NCBI GenBank assembly: GCA_002309295.1
Contig: DBXF01000070.1
Span: forward strand, 1-37,802
DNA: 37,802 nucleotides
Source: Bacteroidales bacterium UBA1219
Lineage (GTDB): Bacteria > Bacteroidota > Bacteroidia > Bacteroidales > P3
Reading direction: 5' to 3'
Shown here: positions 1 through 8,703 of the stretch, piece after piece
How positions within the stretch are numbered: position 1 is the stretch's first letter
Layout: the number at the start of each line of letters is the position of its first letter
Program-made: the position numbers and the translations under genes
The notes under the pieces: model-generated
What the model saw: only the letters and a program-made list of their open reading frames with translations
Databases searched by the model: none
What the model was told of the DNA's origin: nothing

Positions 1-2882
1 TTGCCGCTCGGAGTCTGTACCTGATTGGTGGTGATCAGACGCACCAGGTTGGAGCCGGAGTATTCTGTTGTGGAGCCGTTCCAACGGTGTGTGGGTTCAA
101 ATGTGTTGGGGTAGTTTACGGGGTTGGAGGTGTGGTAGAACACTTCCCAGTCGTAGACATTGGTGGGGTTGGGTGTTGTGAGGTTGATGAACTGTATTTC
201 CGGATTTGTTACAGTAATGATAGGAGGTGTCCACGAGAAGCTGCCGTGCGGGAATCCGAACACGTAGGCTGTGTTGTAAACGGTGTCGAGACAGCCTTCG
301 GCGCTCTTGATGAAGCATGTGAATCGGAAGTTGCCTTCGGAGCTGTAGGTGTGTGTGGGAGCGTTGTTGTTAGGAGTGGTGGAACCGTCGCCCCAGTTCC
401 AGCTGTAGGTGTTGCGCTGGCTTTCGGGGTTGATGTCCACAATGCTCATGGTGTAAGGCACGCACGACTCGTATATCTGCGGGTCGAATATAGGCAGGGG
501 CACTGTATCCACATCCACATGGAAGGAAAGGACAGTTTCGCAACCCAGCTGGTCCCAAACATGAACCGTCATTGTTATGGAGTCGTTAGGATATATGTCG
601 ATAGCGTTACCCGATTGCCCGTTGCTCCATTGCCAACGACGGGCTGTGGCGCCGTTAACCTGTATGTGAGCGCGGGTGTTTATACACACCACAGAGTCGC
701 CGGAGATAGTGGGAGCCTCAGGAGCGTTGAAAGTAACGGTTTGGTAGATGGTGTCGGAACATTCGTCGCCGGCCAAGCCAACTACAAGTCTAATGGTATA
801 GGTGCCTGGGCTGCGATAGTTGTGGCTTCCCGGGTGTTCGGAGCGTGTGATAGGAGAACCGTCGCCCCAGTCCCAATAGAACGATTCGCAAGGTCCAATG
901 GGGTTGGGATCTGTAGCGCTGATGGAAGCGTAGCTGGAGTTTGTAACATTCACGGTATAGTTACATCCCGTAGTATCCAAAGTGGCGCTGAATCTTGCGT
1001 GCGGGAAACGCGGTGCTGCCATGGTGGACATGGTGAATCTACAGGTGGGGTTGTCTATAAACGAAACTTCGCAGTAGTACACTGAGCTGTCGATACTTAC
1101 CTGAACTGTCTGTTGGTTCGAAGACCAGCCAGGAAGGCTCGGGTTATACCAGCGGTAGTTGAAACCTGCAGGGGCGGTAAGTGTGGCCACTTGTGCGTTG
1201 TTACCGCAAGTGTTGGCAATGATACGAGCTTTGGAGCATCCGAGGGTGTAGTATGCGTAGAGGAAGTGGTTGGAACCTCCCTGTCCGCAGTTGAAAGTGG
1301 CAAAACGCATTTTGATTGTTTGGCCGTGGTAGCGCGACACGTCTATACCTACAGGAGTCCAGTCCCTGTAATAAACGCCACTGCCCAGACCGCTATGCCA
1401 AGGTGAGCCCGGCTGGTCGTGGTCGTTTGCAGCATTGGTGGCGTTGAAGTCGGCGGAACCGCACACCGGGTCGATGGGGGTGTCGGTGCTGTCCACTATC
1501 TGCATGGTGAATCGGGGCTGCTGGTTGGCCGGGTGTCCGGGGTTGTACACTACCAATGCGTAATTCAGCAGTATGATATCAGCATTGTTGGTATCCACCC
1601 TCATGGTGTAAGTAATTGCTTGGCAGAAATATGATCCGTAGGCACATCCCAGTCGTACCGAGGCGCATCCTGTTGGCGGTATGGTGGGTAGCTGCCTGTT
1701 GCTGAGGGAGTCCATAATAGAGGGGTCGGTATGTACGGTATGACGGCTTGCCTGTTGGCTTGTGGGATAACCATAGGCTCGCGGGCCGTTGTTTACAACT
1801 CCTCGGGTTGAGTAAGGCCCGGTGTGGTTACTGCTGCTGTACTCTCCCCAGCCGTTATTGTATTGTCCTGTTCCTTCTGTATTCGAGGCCAGGCCGTAGG
1901 TACATACGCAGTTCGGGCCTGTCAGGTTGGTGAAATCTATACATCCTTGCAACTGAGAGCAATAGCGAACATGTATCCTTTCGCTGTTCTTGCTGGTATC
2001 GCCGTTGGGGCATATTGCCCTTACCATAAAGTCGTAAGTCATATCTTCCATCAATCCGCAAATAGTGTCGGGTTTGGAAGTTACATAACGTTTGGTTCCT
2101 GTGCCGGCAGTAAAGCCGTATTGTCCGTATTCGACAATCCATCCTGTGGGTTGTGGGTTGCCGAAGTCGGTCCAGTCTATTTCCACGCAGCCTCCTCCGA
2201 GGTTGGTTTTTGTGATATTTATGGGTTGCGGACAGCTAACAGGTTCTATGCAGATATTGTCTATTGCTCCCGGCGGTTGGGTTGCCGTGCTGGTATTGTT
2301 GTACCAGTAGAAGACAAGATAATAGTCTTGTGTGGTGGGCACCTGGACCAATGGGTTGGAAAAGGTTTGCCATGAGTTGCGGCCATAAAGACCTATGCCG
2401 CCGTCGATGGCTATGGCTCCGTTGGGGAGGGTTGTCTGGCTGAGCCCCGACAACGCTGAACCAGCTGTAAAAGTTGTGGTGGCAGGAATAAGGAAAGCTC
2501 TTATATAAGCGTAGGCCGTGGAACCGCTGACATATCCTTGCGATGCCCAGTTGTAGGAAACATCGTATATGCCTTGAGGTATGTATATTCTGCGGTATGC
2601 GTAGGAATAGGAGGCAACGTTGGTGTAGGCGTTGCTTATTCCGTCGTTTGTTATGTACAGACTATAAACACCTACTCCTGTTTGGGTGGCATTACCTATC
2701 ATCCATCGGCTGCCGTTGGATGTGCTAGTGTTGGCAAATCGCCAAAAAGCCAACTCACGCTGATTTTCGAAATTACAGCAGTACGGAACGGTATCCGTAG
2801 CGGATTGCGAGTTGGCAAAAAGTGGGATAAATAGCGCAATCCCACATATCAACCTTTTGAATATTGAAGCTGTCCTGTTCAT
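1..2882 (-). CDS. Secreted PKD/FN3 multidomain surface protein (3' end outside window)
   Basis: The frame stays open from the ATG at 2882 to the left edge, giving about 960 residues with the C-terminus missing. It starts MNRTASIFKRLICG and has a signal peptide ending near FANSQS. The order of parts matches the complete neighbour at 3160-6381: an N-terminal beta-rich domain opening PYCCNFENQ, a fibronectin III-like segment (VEIDWTDF... TICGLMEDMTYDFMVRA), a second beta-rich domain, then PKD-like repeats with the signature FYWDWGDGSP and YSWNWGDGST. By analogy it should end in a T9SS type B sorting domain just beyond the window. The likely role is a cell-surface or secreted adhesin or scaffold; no enzyme motif is visible. 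It has its own promoter about 150 bp upstream, so it is probably not only read through from its neighbour. Function beyond domain architecture is unknown. Confidence 0.85.
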   Translation of the reverse strand, partial: MNRTASIFKRLICGIALFIPLFANSQSATDTVPYCCNFENQRELAFWRFANTSTSNGSRWMIGNATQTGVGVYSLYITNDGISNAYTNVASYSYAYRRIYIPQGIYDVSYNWASQGYVSGSTAYAYIRAFLIPATTTFTAGSALSGLSQTTLPNGAIAIDGGIGLYGRNSWQTFSNPLVQVPTTQDYYLVFYWYNNTSTATQPPGAIDNICIEPVSCPQPINITKTNLGGGCVEIDWTDFGNPQPTGWIVEYGQYGFTAGTGTKRYVTSKPDTICGLMEDMTYDFMVRAICPNGDTSKNSERIHVRYCSQLQGCIDFTNLTGPNCVCTYGLASNTEGTGQYNNGWGEYSSSNHTGPYSTRGVVNNGPRAYGYPTSQQASRHTVHTDPSIMDSLSNRQLPTIPPTGCASVRLGCAYGSYFCQAITYTMRVDTNNADIILLNYALVVYNPGHPANQQPRFTMQIVDSTDTPIDPVCGSADFNATNAANDHDQPGSPWHSGLGSGVYYRDWTPVGIDVSRYHGQTIKMRFATFNCGQGGSNHFLYAYYTLGCSKARIIANTCGNNAQVATLTAPAGFNYRWYNPSLPGWSSNQQTVQVSIDSSVYYCEVSFIDNPTCRFTMSTMAAPRFPHARFSATLDTTGCNYTVNVTNSSYASISATDPNPIGPCESFYWDWGDGSPITRSEHPGSHNYRSPGTYTIRLVVGLAGDECSDTIYQTVTFNAPEAPTISGDSVVCINTRAHIQVNGATARRWQWSNGQSGNAIDIYPNDSITMTVHVWDQLGCETVLSFHVDVDTVPLPIFDPQIYESCVPYTMSIVDINPESQRNTYSWNWGDGSTTPNNNAPTHTYSSEGNFRFTCFIKSAEGCLDTVYNTAYVFGFPHGSFSWTPPIITVTNPEIQFINLTTPNPTNVYDWEVFYHTSNPVNYPNTFEPTHRWNGSTTEYSGSNLVRLITTNQVQTPSG

Positions 2883-2925
2883 ATCAAGTATTTATTATTT
2901 TTGTTTTATGTGTTTTGTTTTTAAT

Positions 2926-2960
2926 AACAATGTCATAAAAAACTATTCCATGACATTGTT
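2926..2960. promoter_or_regulatory. 11-bp perfect inverted repeat in the leader of the left PKD gene
   Basis: AACAATGTCAT (2926-2936) is followed after 13 nt by its exact reverse complement ATGACATTGTT (2950-2960). It lies between the predicted promoter (3033-3064) and the ATG at 2882, so it would form a hairpin in the roughly 145-nt leader RNA or act as a dimeric operator. It has no U-tract typical of a terminator. The rest of 2883-3159 is AT-rich with no ORF support. Confidence 0.5.
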
Positions 2961-3032
2961 GTGCATTCATTATGTATTGTTTTACAGTGTTTTATGTGTT
3001 ATTTATAATTTAAAATGTCTATAAAATGTCTC

Positions 3033-3064
3033 GCAAAGATACGATTTTTTTTTGTCATATTCAA
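3033..3064 (-). promoter_or_regulatory. Bacteroidota-type promoter for the left PKD gene
   Basis: On the minus strand TATCTTTGC (3033-3041) matches the TAnnTTTG -7 element, with TTG at 3062-3064 spaced 20 bp upstream. It points toward the gene starting at 2882, implying a leader of roughly 145 nt. Confidence 0.65.
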
Positions 3065-3159
3065 GTTTTGTGTCTCATTTTTTTCTTTCTTCATTTTTAT
3101 ATGGACATTGTTAGATGTTACTTTGTTACATTTTATTGACGGATAATGTTTTGTTTTTC

Positions 3160-6100
3160 TTATCTGATTACTTCAATAACACCGTTGCGGAGTACATTTC
3201 CTGTATGGCCTTTGGCAGAGAAGCGGTAATAGTAGGTGCCTGTGGTTTCGTTATTGAGCGAGGGGTCCCAGAAGTCTTCGCGGGTGGATATGTCTTTTTT
3301 ATAGTAAACCAAGCGTCCCCAGTGGTTGTAGATGTATAGTTCGTTGTCGGTATAGTTGCCGCCGTCCAGCAGGTTTTTGATTTCGAATATGTCGTTGATG
3401 CCGTCACCGTTCGGGGTGAGGACATTGGGGAACTGCAGAAAATCGTTTAGGATGTATATTACGTAGTCGATAGAGTCCATGCAAAGGAATTCGTTATCGG
3501 GAGTGCGTATGTTGGTGTAGGCCACCAGACGGGTTTTGTAGAATCCCACGTCGTTGTTGTCGGTTACTGGCCATGTGTAGTATGGCTCGAAATTGTTTGA
3601 AACATCGAAGGCACTTGTGTCGGTGGAGTCATGGAAGAACTCCCATTTGTAGTAGTTGAATTCGGGTTCGTGTGGGGCGCTGAGGTTTTCGAAAAACATA
3701 TCGGGTTGTGTTATTTTGCCAAAGAAAGAGTGCCATCTGAAATCGGCTTTGGTATAGTCGTATGAGTAGGCAAACAGGTTGGTGGTGTCGGCACAACCCG
3801 GAATTGTTGTGGCTATGCATAATATGTTGTATCGGCCCGGGGTGTGATATGTGTGTTGCGAGTGTGCCGTGTCGTTGGAGGTGGTGCCGTCGCCCCAGTC
3901 CCATAAGTAGCCGCATGTGTCGGCATTGGGACCGTGGTCGGTTATGTTAACCGTAAGCGGGTTGCAGCTGGCATAGTGGGTGGTGTCTATCACTATACGT
4001 GGTCTGTGTGCCACACGGACAAATATGGAGTCGTCGGCTTCGCACCCTCTGAAGTCGGTTACATGTACCGAGAAAGTGTAGGGCACTATCATCGTTCTGT
4101 CTATGGCCTGTGTCGAATCTCCTGTGTTCCATTCATACTTGACGAATGTCTGTCCTTCCACCCATATATGGTTGTTCACCCCGTGGCATGCCAAAGTGTC
4201 GCCATGAATTACGGGCACTTCGGGAGGTGCAAAAGTAACTGTCTTGTATACGGTGTCGTAGCATCCTAGGATTGTCTTGCCGGCTACAAGCATCACGTTG
4301 TATGTGCCGTAGGTTGGGAAGGAATGTGTCAAGTTGTTCTGCATTACTGATCCAGAGTCAGCAGTGCCGTCGTCGAAATTCCAATAGAAGTAGTCGCAGT
4401 CGTAGGCTGTTTCGGTTCCGGTGGAATTGGACGTATGACTGAGGTTTTCGAAAGTGGCTTTATATGAGCAGTTGGATGAGTCTTTTGTGTAACTGAAGTC
4501 GGCATGGGTGTACTGCCGTTCCACAAGGTCGCTGTTGGCTATCACCGAAAGAGTGAATTTGCAGTTGGAGCTGTCGTTTCCGAAGAAAACATCGCAGTAG
4601 TAGAGCGTGTTGTCGAGAGCTACCAATATGGACTGGTCGGTGGAGGAGAATCCTGGATGATGTGGGCTGTACCAGTGGTAGCGGAAGCCTTCTGGGGCCA
4701 AAAATTCAGCGATGTAGGGCGAGTTGAGGTTGCCGCAGACTTTGGCTTTGATGCGCGATTTTTCGCATTTCAGATTGTAGTAGGCGTATCCGAAGTGCGC
4801 CTCGGCTCCCTGTCCGCAGGCATAGGTGGTAAGTCTGACGGTAAGGTTATGTCCGTGGTAGTCGGCGATGTTGAGGCCTACCGGAGTCCAGTCGTGCCAG
4901 TAGGTTAAGTTGTCCATGCCCGTATGCCACGATGAGTCGCCTCTTACATTGTCGGGGGTGAAGTCGGCGAAATAGCAGCCTCTGTCGACAAGGTTGTTGT
5001 TGCTGTCGAGCACCTCTAGTATGAAACGCGGCTTGCGGACGCTGTCGTGGTTGTCGGGGTTGTAAAGCACGCAGGCGTATTTGAGCATCAGCAGGTCGGC
5101 GGTGGAGGAGTCCACTGTGATGTCGTATGAAATGCTTTGGCAAATCCATCTGCCGTAAACGGTTCCCAGACGTACCGACGAAGCCTCGCCAAGGGGAACA
5201 GTACGTAGCTGATACCCTGAGCAAGAGTCGAACTCGGCGGGGTCGGTGTGTACTGTGTGGCGGCTGGCATGAAGCATGGTGTTGGGGTCGCCGTAGTTCT
5301 GATATCCGAAGTTTACTATGCCAGTGTCGGAGTATGGGCCGTAGAATTCGCCTATTGTGTCGCCATGTTCCTCGTACTGCCCGTAGGTACAAACGGTGCC
5401 GGGGGCTTTAAGGTCGCAGAAATTTCGGCAAAGGTATGTCTCTGACTTGTAGCATATACTCAGAACATCGCTGTAGCCGCTCATAGAGCCGTTTTGGCAG
5501 TTAGACCGTACGTAAAAGTCGTATGTCGAATCGGCTTGAAGTCCGCAGATGGTATGTGGATGGTTTGTAGCGGCGACCTGTGTGCCCGTTCCCAACTGGA
5601 ATCCACGAGGTCCGTATTCTATATTCCACGAAGTGGGGGTGGGTATCTGAACATCGTCCCAGTCGAGCGAAATGCACCCATTTCCCAAGTCGCTATAAGC
5701 AAGTGCTTTGGGCTGCTGGCACTGTACCGCAGTTATGTTGATATTGTCTATGGCAGGACTCCAATATACATTCGAGTTTGGGTCGAAACGGAGATATTGT
5801 CCGTTGCAGAAAAAGAAAAATACAAGGTAGTAGTCGTCGGTAACTGGAATTTGTACTGTGGGGTTTGAAAATCGGCTGAAAGTTCCACCGTTTATTATTT
5901 GTGCGCCACTGAAATCCACGGGTATGGCGTTGGGCGGCAGATGAGAAGCCGATATTCCAGGATATCGCTGCCCACCGGTAAATGTTGTTGTGGCAGGTAT
6001 GAGGAATACTCGCATATAGGTGAAGCTAATGTAGTTGGAAAGGCCGGGGAAAAACCAGTCAAAACTGATGTTGTACAGCCCCGCATTGAAGTGAATTTTG

Positions 6101-6381
6101 CGGTAGGCATACGAATTGGAAAGGTATTCGAAACAAAAAAAGGGTAAATCGGTGTAAAATGAGTCGGGACATACGAACAACGAATAATAGCCGCCATTGT
6201 CTGTTGCAGTATCGATTATCCACAAATTCATAATATCGTTGGAGAACTGCCAGTCGGAACGTTCCTGAGGGTTCTCAAAATCACAATAATACGGAACCGT
6301 TGCCGCGGTCTGGGATCTTGCGACCCCGGCAATAGTCAGCAAAGCCAGAAGTATTACCGTTATTTTGTGATTTTTGTTCAT
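3160..6381 (-). CDS. Secreted PKD/FN3 multidomain protein with T9SS type B sorting domain
   Basis: 1073 residues from the ATG at 6381. A longer start at 6420 is rejected because it overlaps the promoter -7 box, and because MNKNHKITVILLALLTIAG is a clean signal peptide. Rough parts: signal 1-23; beta-rich domain 25-220 (PYYCDFENP...); FN3-like about 222-297; second beta-rich domain 310-545; PKD-like repeats near 625-715 (YWNFDDGTA) and 795-875 (LWDWGDGTT) plus a weaker one to about 970; C-terminal about 985-1073 with FPNVLTPNGDGINDIFEI, YIYNHWGRLVY and a final NGVIEVIR, which is the gliding-associated (CHU_C-like) type B T9SS sorting domain. Family knowledge says such proteins cross the outer membrane through T9SS and are surface-bound or released. 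It is a tandem paralogue of the left gene. Ligand unknown. Confidence 0.9.
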   Translation of the reverse strand: MNKNHKITVILLALLTIAGVARSQTAATVPYYCDFENPQERSDWQFSNDIMNLWIIDTATDNGGYYSLFVCPDSFYTDLPFFCFEYLSNSYAYRKIHFNAGLYNISFDWFFPGLSNYISFTYMRVFLIPATTTFTGGQRYPGISASHLPPNAIPVDFSGAQIINGGTFSRFSNPTVQIPVTDDYYLVFFFFCNGQYLRFDPNSNVYWSPAIDNINITAVQCQQPKALAYSDLGNGCISLDWDDVQIPTPTSWNIEYGPRGFQLGTGTQVAATNHPHTICGLQADSTYDFYVRSNCQNGSMSGYSDVLSICYKSETYLCRNFCDLKAPGTVCTYGQYEEHGDTIGEFYGPYSDTGIVNFGYQNYGDPNTMLHASRHTVHTDPAEFDSCSGYQLRTVPLGEASSVRLGTVYGRWICQSISYDITVDSSTADLLMLKYACVLYNPDNHDSVRKPRFILEVLDSNNNLVDRGCYFADFTPDNVRGDSSWHTGMDNLTYWHDWTPVGLNIADYHGHNLTVRLTTYACGQGAEAHFGYAYYNLKCEKSRIKAKVCGNLNSPYIAEFLAPEGFRYHWYSPHHPGFSSTDQSILVALDNTLYYCDVFFGNDSSNCKFTLSVIANSDLVERQYTHADFSYTKDSSNCSYKATFENLSHTSNSTGTETAYDCDYFYWNFDDGTADSGSVMQNNLTHSFPTYGTYNVMLVAGKTILGCYDTVYKTVTFAPPEVPVIHGDTLACHGVNNHIWVEGQTFVKYEWNTGDSTQAIDRTMIVPYTFSVHVTDFRGCEADDSIFVRVAHRPRIVIDTTHYASCNPLTVNITDHGPNADTCGYLWDWGDGTTSNDTAHSQHTYHTPGRYNILCIATTIPGCADTTNLFAYSYDYTKADFRWHSFFGKITQPDMFFENLSAPHEPEFNYYKWEFFHDSTDTSAFDVSNNFEPYYTWPVTDNNDVGFYKTRLVAYTNIRTPDNEFLCMDSIDYVIYILNDFLQFPNVLTPNGDGINDIFEIKNLLDGGNYTDNELYIYNHWGRLVYYKKDISTREDFWDPSLNNETTGTYYYRFSAKGHTGNVLRNGVIEVIR

Positions 6382-6416
6382 GATTATCAATTTTACAATT
6401 GACACACAATTACCAT

Positions 6417-6450
6417 GCAAAGATACAATTTTATTGCCATTTTTAACAAA
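6417..6450 (-). promoter_or_regulatory. Promoter of the complete PKD gene
   Basis: TATCTTTGC on the minus strand (6417-6425) with TTTG at 6447-6450, 21 bp apart. The ATG at 6420 falls inside this element, which argues for translation starting at 6381. Confidence 0.7.
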
Positions 6451-6487
6451 TTTTTGTACAATTAAATGTGGGTAATCTGTATTATCA

Positions 6488-6500
6488 CTTGATAATCAAG
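6488..6500. promoter_or_regulatory. 13-bp palindrome between divergent genes
   Basis: CTTGATAATCAAG is symmetric around 6494 and sits in the AT-rich gap between the divergent PKD and aroK genes. It could be an operator; nothing else in the sequence supports a specific regulator. Confidence 0.25.
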
Positions 6501-6623
6501 ATTATGTGAAAGGCGTTGGTGTGGGTGTTTTGTTTTTATTGTATCGTTATTGCTTTTTCAACTTGGTTAAAATCTCTTCAAAGACACAATAATACGCCGT
6601 TTTTTTTGTTTTTAAAAGTGCTC

Positions 6624-6631
6624 TAAATTTG
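6624..6631 (+). promoter_or_regulatory. -7 box upstream of aroK
   Basis: TAAATTTG matches TAnnTTTG and ends only 9 nt before the ATG at 6641, so the transcript would have a very short leader or none. The upstream TTTG is at a poor spacing, so this is a moderate call. Confidence 0.5.
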
Positions 6632-6640
6632 CTAAAAGAT

Positions 6641-7144
6641 ATGCGCATATACCTTGTGGGATACATGTACAGCGGAAAGACGTCGGTAGGGAAGAGGCTG
6701 GCTCGGCAGTTGGGCTATGCTTTTGTCGACCTTGACGAGCTTTTCGAGCAGCGCTACAAAATTTCAATACCCGATTTTTTTAGCCGCTACGACGAGGCCG
6801 CGTTCCGCAAGTTGGAGCACGACATGCTGCTGTCCACTGCCGATATGGACGATTGTGTGATTTCCACCGGTGGCGGAACACCGTGTTTCCATGGCAATTT
6901 GGATTTTATCAAAGCGCATGGCTTGAGTATCTACCTCGAAGCTTCGGAGGGGACAATACTCAATCGCAAGGCCAATTCGAAAAAAGCCCGTCCAGTGCTC
7001 GACGCTCTCATGCCCGACGAGCTAAGGACTTTTGTATCGAACCAGCTGAACCAACGCCGCCCGTTCTACGAACAGGCCGACTTGCGTTTCGATGCCGAAA
7101 ATGTTTCTATAGACGACATCTGTAAAGCTATATTGAACAAGTAA
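6641..7144 (+). CDS. aroK: Shikimate kinase
   Basis: 167 residues from the ATG at 6641, the usual size. It phosphorylates shikimate with ATP in the cytoplasm, in the chorismate pathway. The P-loop is GYMYSGKTS at residues 7-15, the shikimate-binding segment has VDLDELFEQR and FRKLE, the glycine loop is STGGGTP, and the lid region carries ARPVL. A TTG at 6629 would add four residues, but it lies inside the predicted -7 box and known relatives begin at the equivalent of MRIYLVGYM. It is convergent with the phosphatase gene, and the two stop codons abut at 7144/7145. The next shikimate-pathway gene in the window, aroQ, lies 28 kb away. Confidence 0.95.
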   Translation: MRIYLVGYMYSGKTSVGKRLARQLGYAFVDLDELFEQRYKISIPDFFSRYDEAAFRKLEHDMLLSTADMDDCVISTGGGTPCFHGNLDFIKAHGLSIYLEASEGTILNRKANSKKARPVLDALMPDELRTFVSNQLNQRRPFYEQADLRFDAENVSIDDICKAILNK

Positions 7145-7792
7145 TCACAGGTGCTTCAGAAGTTCTTCCGGAGTGTTGATGATAATGTCGGCATGGTTTT
7201 GTTCCAATTCCGACTTGGGCCGCAGTCCCCATGTAACGCCAACAGCGGTGAGACCGGCGTTGTGTGCCGTTTGCATGTCCACGCCCGAATCGCCGACGTA
7301 AAGTACATCTTTTTTATCGATTCCGGTATCCGCCAAGATATCGTCAACTATAGCGGGATGGGGTTTTGTGGGCACTCCGTCGCGCTGGCCGATGACGCTT
7401 GCAAAAGGTATGTCGGGGAAAAAGTGGTGTATCATTGCCACCGTGGCGTCGTTCACTTTGTTGGATGCCACTGTGAGAGCGACACCTTTTTGGGTCAGAG
7501 TTTGCAGTAGCTCGTCGATGCCGTCGTAAACTGTGCTTTTGTCGGTGTTGTGAAGCATGTAGTGCTCCATAAAATGTTCTTTTACAGAGCGTATTGTCTG
7601 TTCGTCGCGGTTTTCGGGGGGCAAGGCCCTTTCTATTAGTTTGTATATGCCGTTGCCCACAAAGTGTGGGAATTTTTTGTATGGTTGCGCAGGAAAGCCG
7701 AGGGTTTGCAAGGCATAGTTCACACTGTCGGCCAAATCGGCTATGGTGTTTATCAGGGTGCCGTCCAAATCGAATATAACAAGTCGTTTCAT
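7145..7792 (-). CDS. gph: HAD-family phosphatase, phosphoglycolate phosphatase-like
   Basis: 215 residues. HAD motifs are in order: FDLDGTL (nucleophile Asp8, acid Asp10), TVASNK, TKPHP (Lys), and YVGDSGVDMQTA. The helical cap between motif I and II is of the size seen in Gph/PGP-like members. The expected reaction is hydrolysis of a small phosphate ester, classically 2-phosphoglycolate; substrate cannot be fixed from sequence because this subfamily also includes pyrophosphatases and nucleotidases. The gene is separated from the upstream tRNA-Gln by a strong hairpin, so it may rely on its own promoter or on leak-through. It meets aroK end to end. Confidence 0.85.
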   Translation of the reverse strand: MKRLVIFDLDGTLINTIADLADSVNYALQTLGFPAQPYKKFPHFVGNGIYKLIERALPPENRDEQTIRSVKEHFMEHYMLHNTDKSTVYDGIDELLQTLTQKGVALTVASNKVNDATVAMIHHFFPDIPFASVIGQRDGVPTKPHPAIVDDILADTGIDKKDVLYVGDSGVDMQTAHNAGLTAVGVTWGLRPKSELEQNHADIIINTPEELLKHL

Positions 7793-7824
7793 GGGTGGGT
7801 AGTTCGTCTGAAAGTTGTATAATC

Positions 7825-7859
7825 AAAAACGCAACCAATTGAAAATTAGTTGCGTTTTG
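7825..7859. terminator. Bidirectional hairpin terminator after tRNA-Gln
   Basis: AAAACGCAACCAATT pairs with AATTAGTTGCGTTTT around a GAA loop with one internal mismatch. A and T tracts on both sides suit termination on either strand; the tRNA is the obvious client. Confidence 0.8.
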
Positions 7860-7930
7860 TTGTCCTACCAGGACTCGAACCTAGACAGGCAGAACCAAAA
7901 TCTGTAGTGCTACCATTACACCATAGGACA
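7860..7930 (-). tRNA. tRNA-Gln (anticodon TTG)
   Basis: 71 nt on the minus strand. The acceptor stem TGTCCTA (from 7930) pairs fully with TAGGACA, and the discriminator is A at 7860. The D arm is GTGT-loop-GCAC. The anticodon arm is ACAGA-TTTTGGT-TCTGC with TTG at positions 34-36 and an A-C mismatch at the outer pair. The T arm is CTAGG-TTCGAGT-CCTGG. The 3' CCA is not encoded (CAA follows), as is common in Bacteroidota. It is followed directly by a terminator. Confidence 0.95.
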
Positions 7931-7956
7931 ATCATTTTCTTTCAAAAATGCGTTTG

Positions 7957-7987
7957 CAAAAGTACGCTTTTTTTTTGGTCCGACAAA
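7957..7987 (-). promoter_or_regulatory. Promoter of tRNA-Gln
   Basis: TACTTTTG (7957-7964) with TTTG at 7984-7987 and exactly 19 bp between them, a full match to the Bacteroidota consensus, about 27 bp upstream of the tRNA. Confidence 0.8.
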
Positions 7988-8159
7988 GTTTTTTTGTCAT
8001 TTTGCCCTCGTAAAACCGTGCAATAAGTTGTCATTCAATAAATTGATTACAATTTATTTTGAGATGCCGATTGCGTAAAATGTCGTTTTTTAAGCCCGTT
8101 TAGGTGCTAAGAAAATGCTTTTTGTCTAATATCGTGGGCAAAAAATGGGCAAAAATAGA

Positions 8160-8561
8160 CTATTTTTTTCTTTGCTGGAGCTTGGCTTCCACCGACATCG
8201 TGGTGTGAGGCACAACGCGCAGACGTTCCTTGGGTATCAGCTTGCCCGTAACCTTGCAGATGCCGTAGGTTCCGTTTTCGATGCGTACAAGTGCAGCTTC
8301 GAGGTCTTTCACAAATTTCTGCTGGCGCACTGCCTGTCGGGCGTTTTCCTCTTTGGAACGGACTTCGCCGCTATCTTCGAGCAACTTGAATGTTGGCGAG
8401 GTGTCGCTAACATCTTCTGGCGAGTTAGCCACGGCTTCGGTCAGCAGCTCGAGGTTTTTTCTGGCTTTTTCGAGTTTCTTCTCGATAATCTCGCGAAATT
8501 CGGCAAGTTCTTCGTCCGAATAGCGTGTCTTTGTCGGTTTGTTGTCTTCTGTGTCTGCCAT
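8160..8561 (-). CDS. TraR/DksA-family transcription regulator with degenerate zinc finger
   Basis: 133 residues. The N-terminal half is a charged coiled-coil hairpin (about 17-75), followed by ENGTYGICKVTGKLIPKERL and VVPHTTMSVE, the C-terminal zinc-finger region of the DksA/TraR family. Only one cysteine remains, which is the usual state of the Bacteroidota branch, so the fold is probably kept without a C4 zinc site. The known family role is binding in the RNA polymerase secondary channel to modulate initiation with ppGpp; that role is inferred here. A -7-like box lies 78 bp upstream. No clear operon partner. The 228 bp between this gene and the tRNA hold only the tRNA promoter and an AT-only inverted repeat at 8037-8058. 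Confidence 0.85.
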   Translation of the reverse strand: MADTEDNKPTKTRYSDEELAEFREIIEKKLEKARKNLELLTEAVANSPEDVSDTSPTFKLLEDSGEVRSKEENARQAVRQQKFVKDLEAALVRIENGTYGICKVTGKLIPKERLRVVPHTTMSVEAKLQQRKK

Positions 8562-8638
8562 AGAGTTTCTGTTTATGGTTTGACTGTCAATGAATTATTT
8601 GCTTGCATCACGAAAAGATTTCGTTTCGTTGCCGACTG

Positions 8639-8672
8639 CAAAAATACGGCATTATTTAAAGTTTTTTGCAAA
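8639..8672 (-). promoter_or_regulatory. Probable promoter of the DksA-like gene
   Basis: TATTTTTG on the minus strand (8639-8646) with TTTG at 8669-8672, 22 bp apart, slightly longer than ideal. Confidence 0.5.
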
Positions 8673-8703
8673 TGTCCTGCAAATGTTATCAAAAATTTAT
8701 CAA

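Noticed and set aside
6382..6420. Upstream ATG for the complete PKD protein
   Set aside because: The ATG at 6420 is part of the promoter -7 box, and the 13 extra residues would precede a normal signal peptide.
8037..8058. Terminator of the DksA-like gene
   Set aside because: AATAAATTG/CAATTTATT is a perfect inverted repeat but has a single G-C pair and no clear U-tract, about 100 bp from the stop codon.
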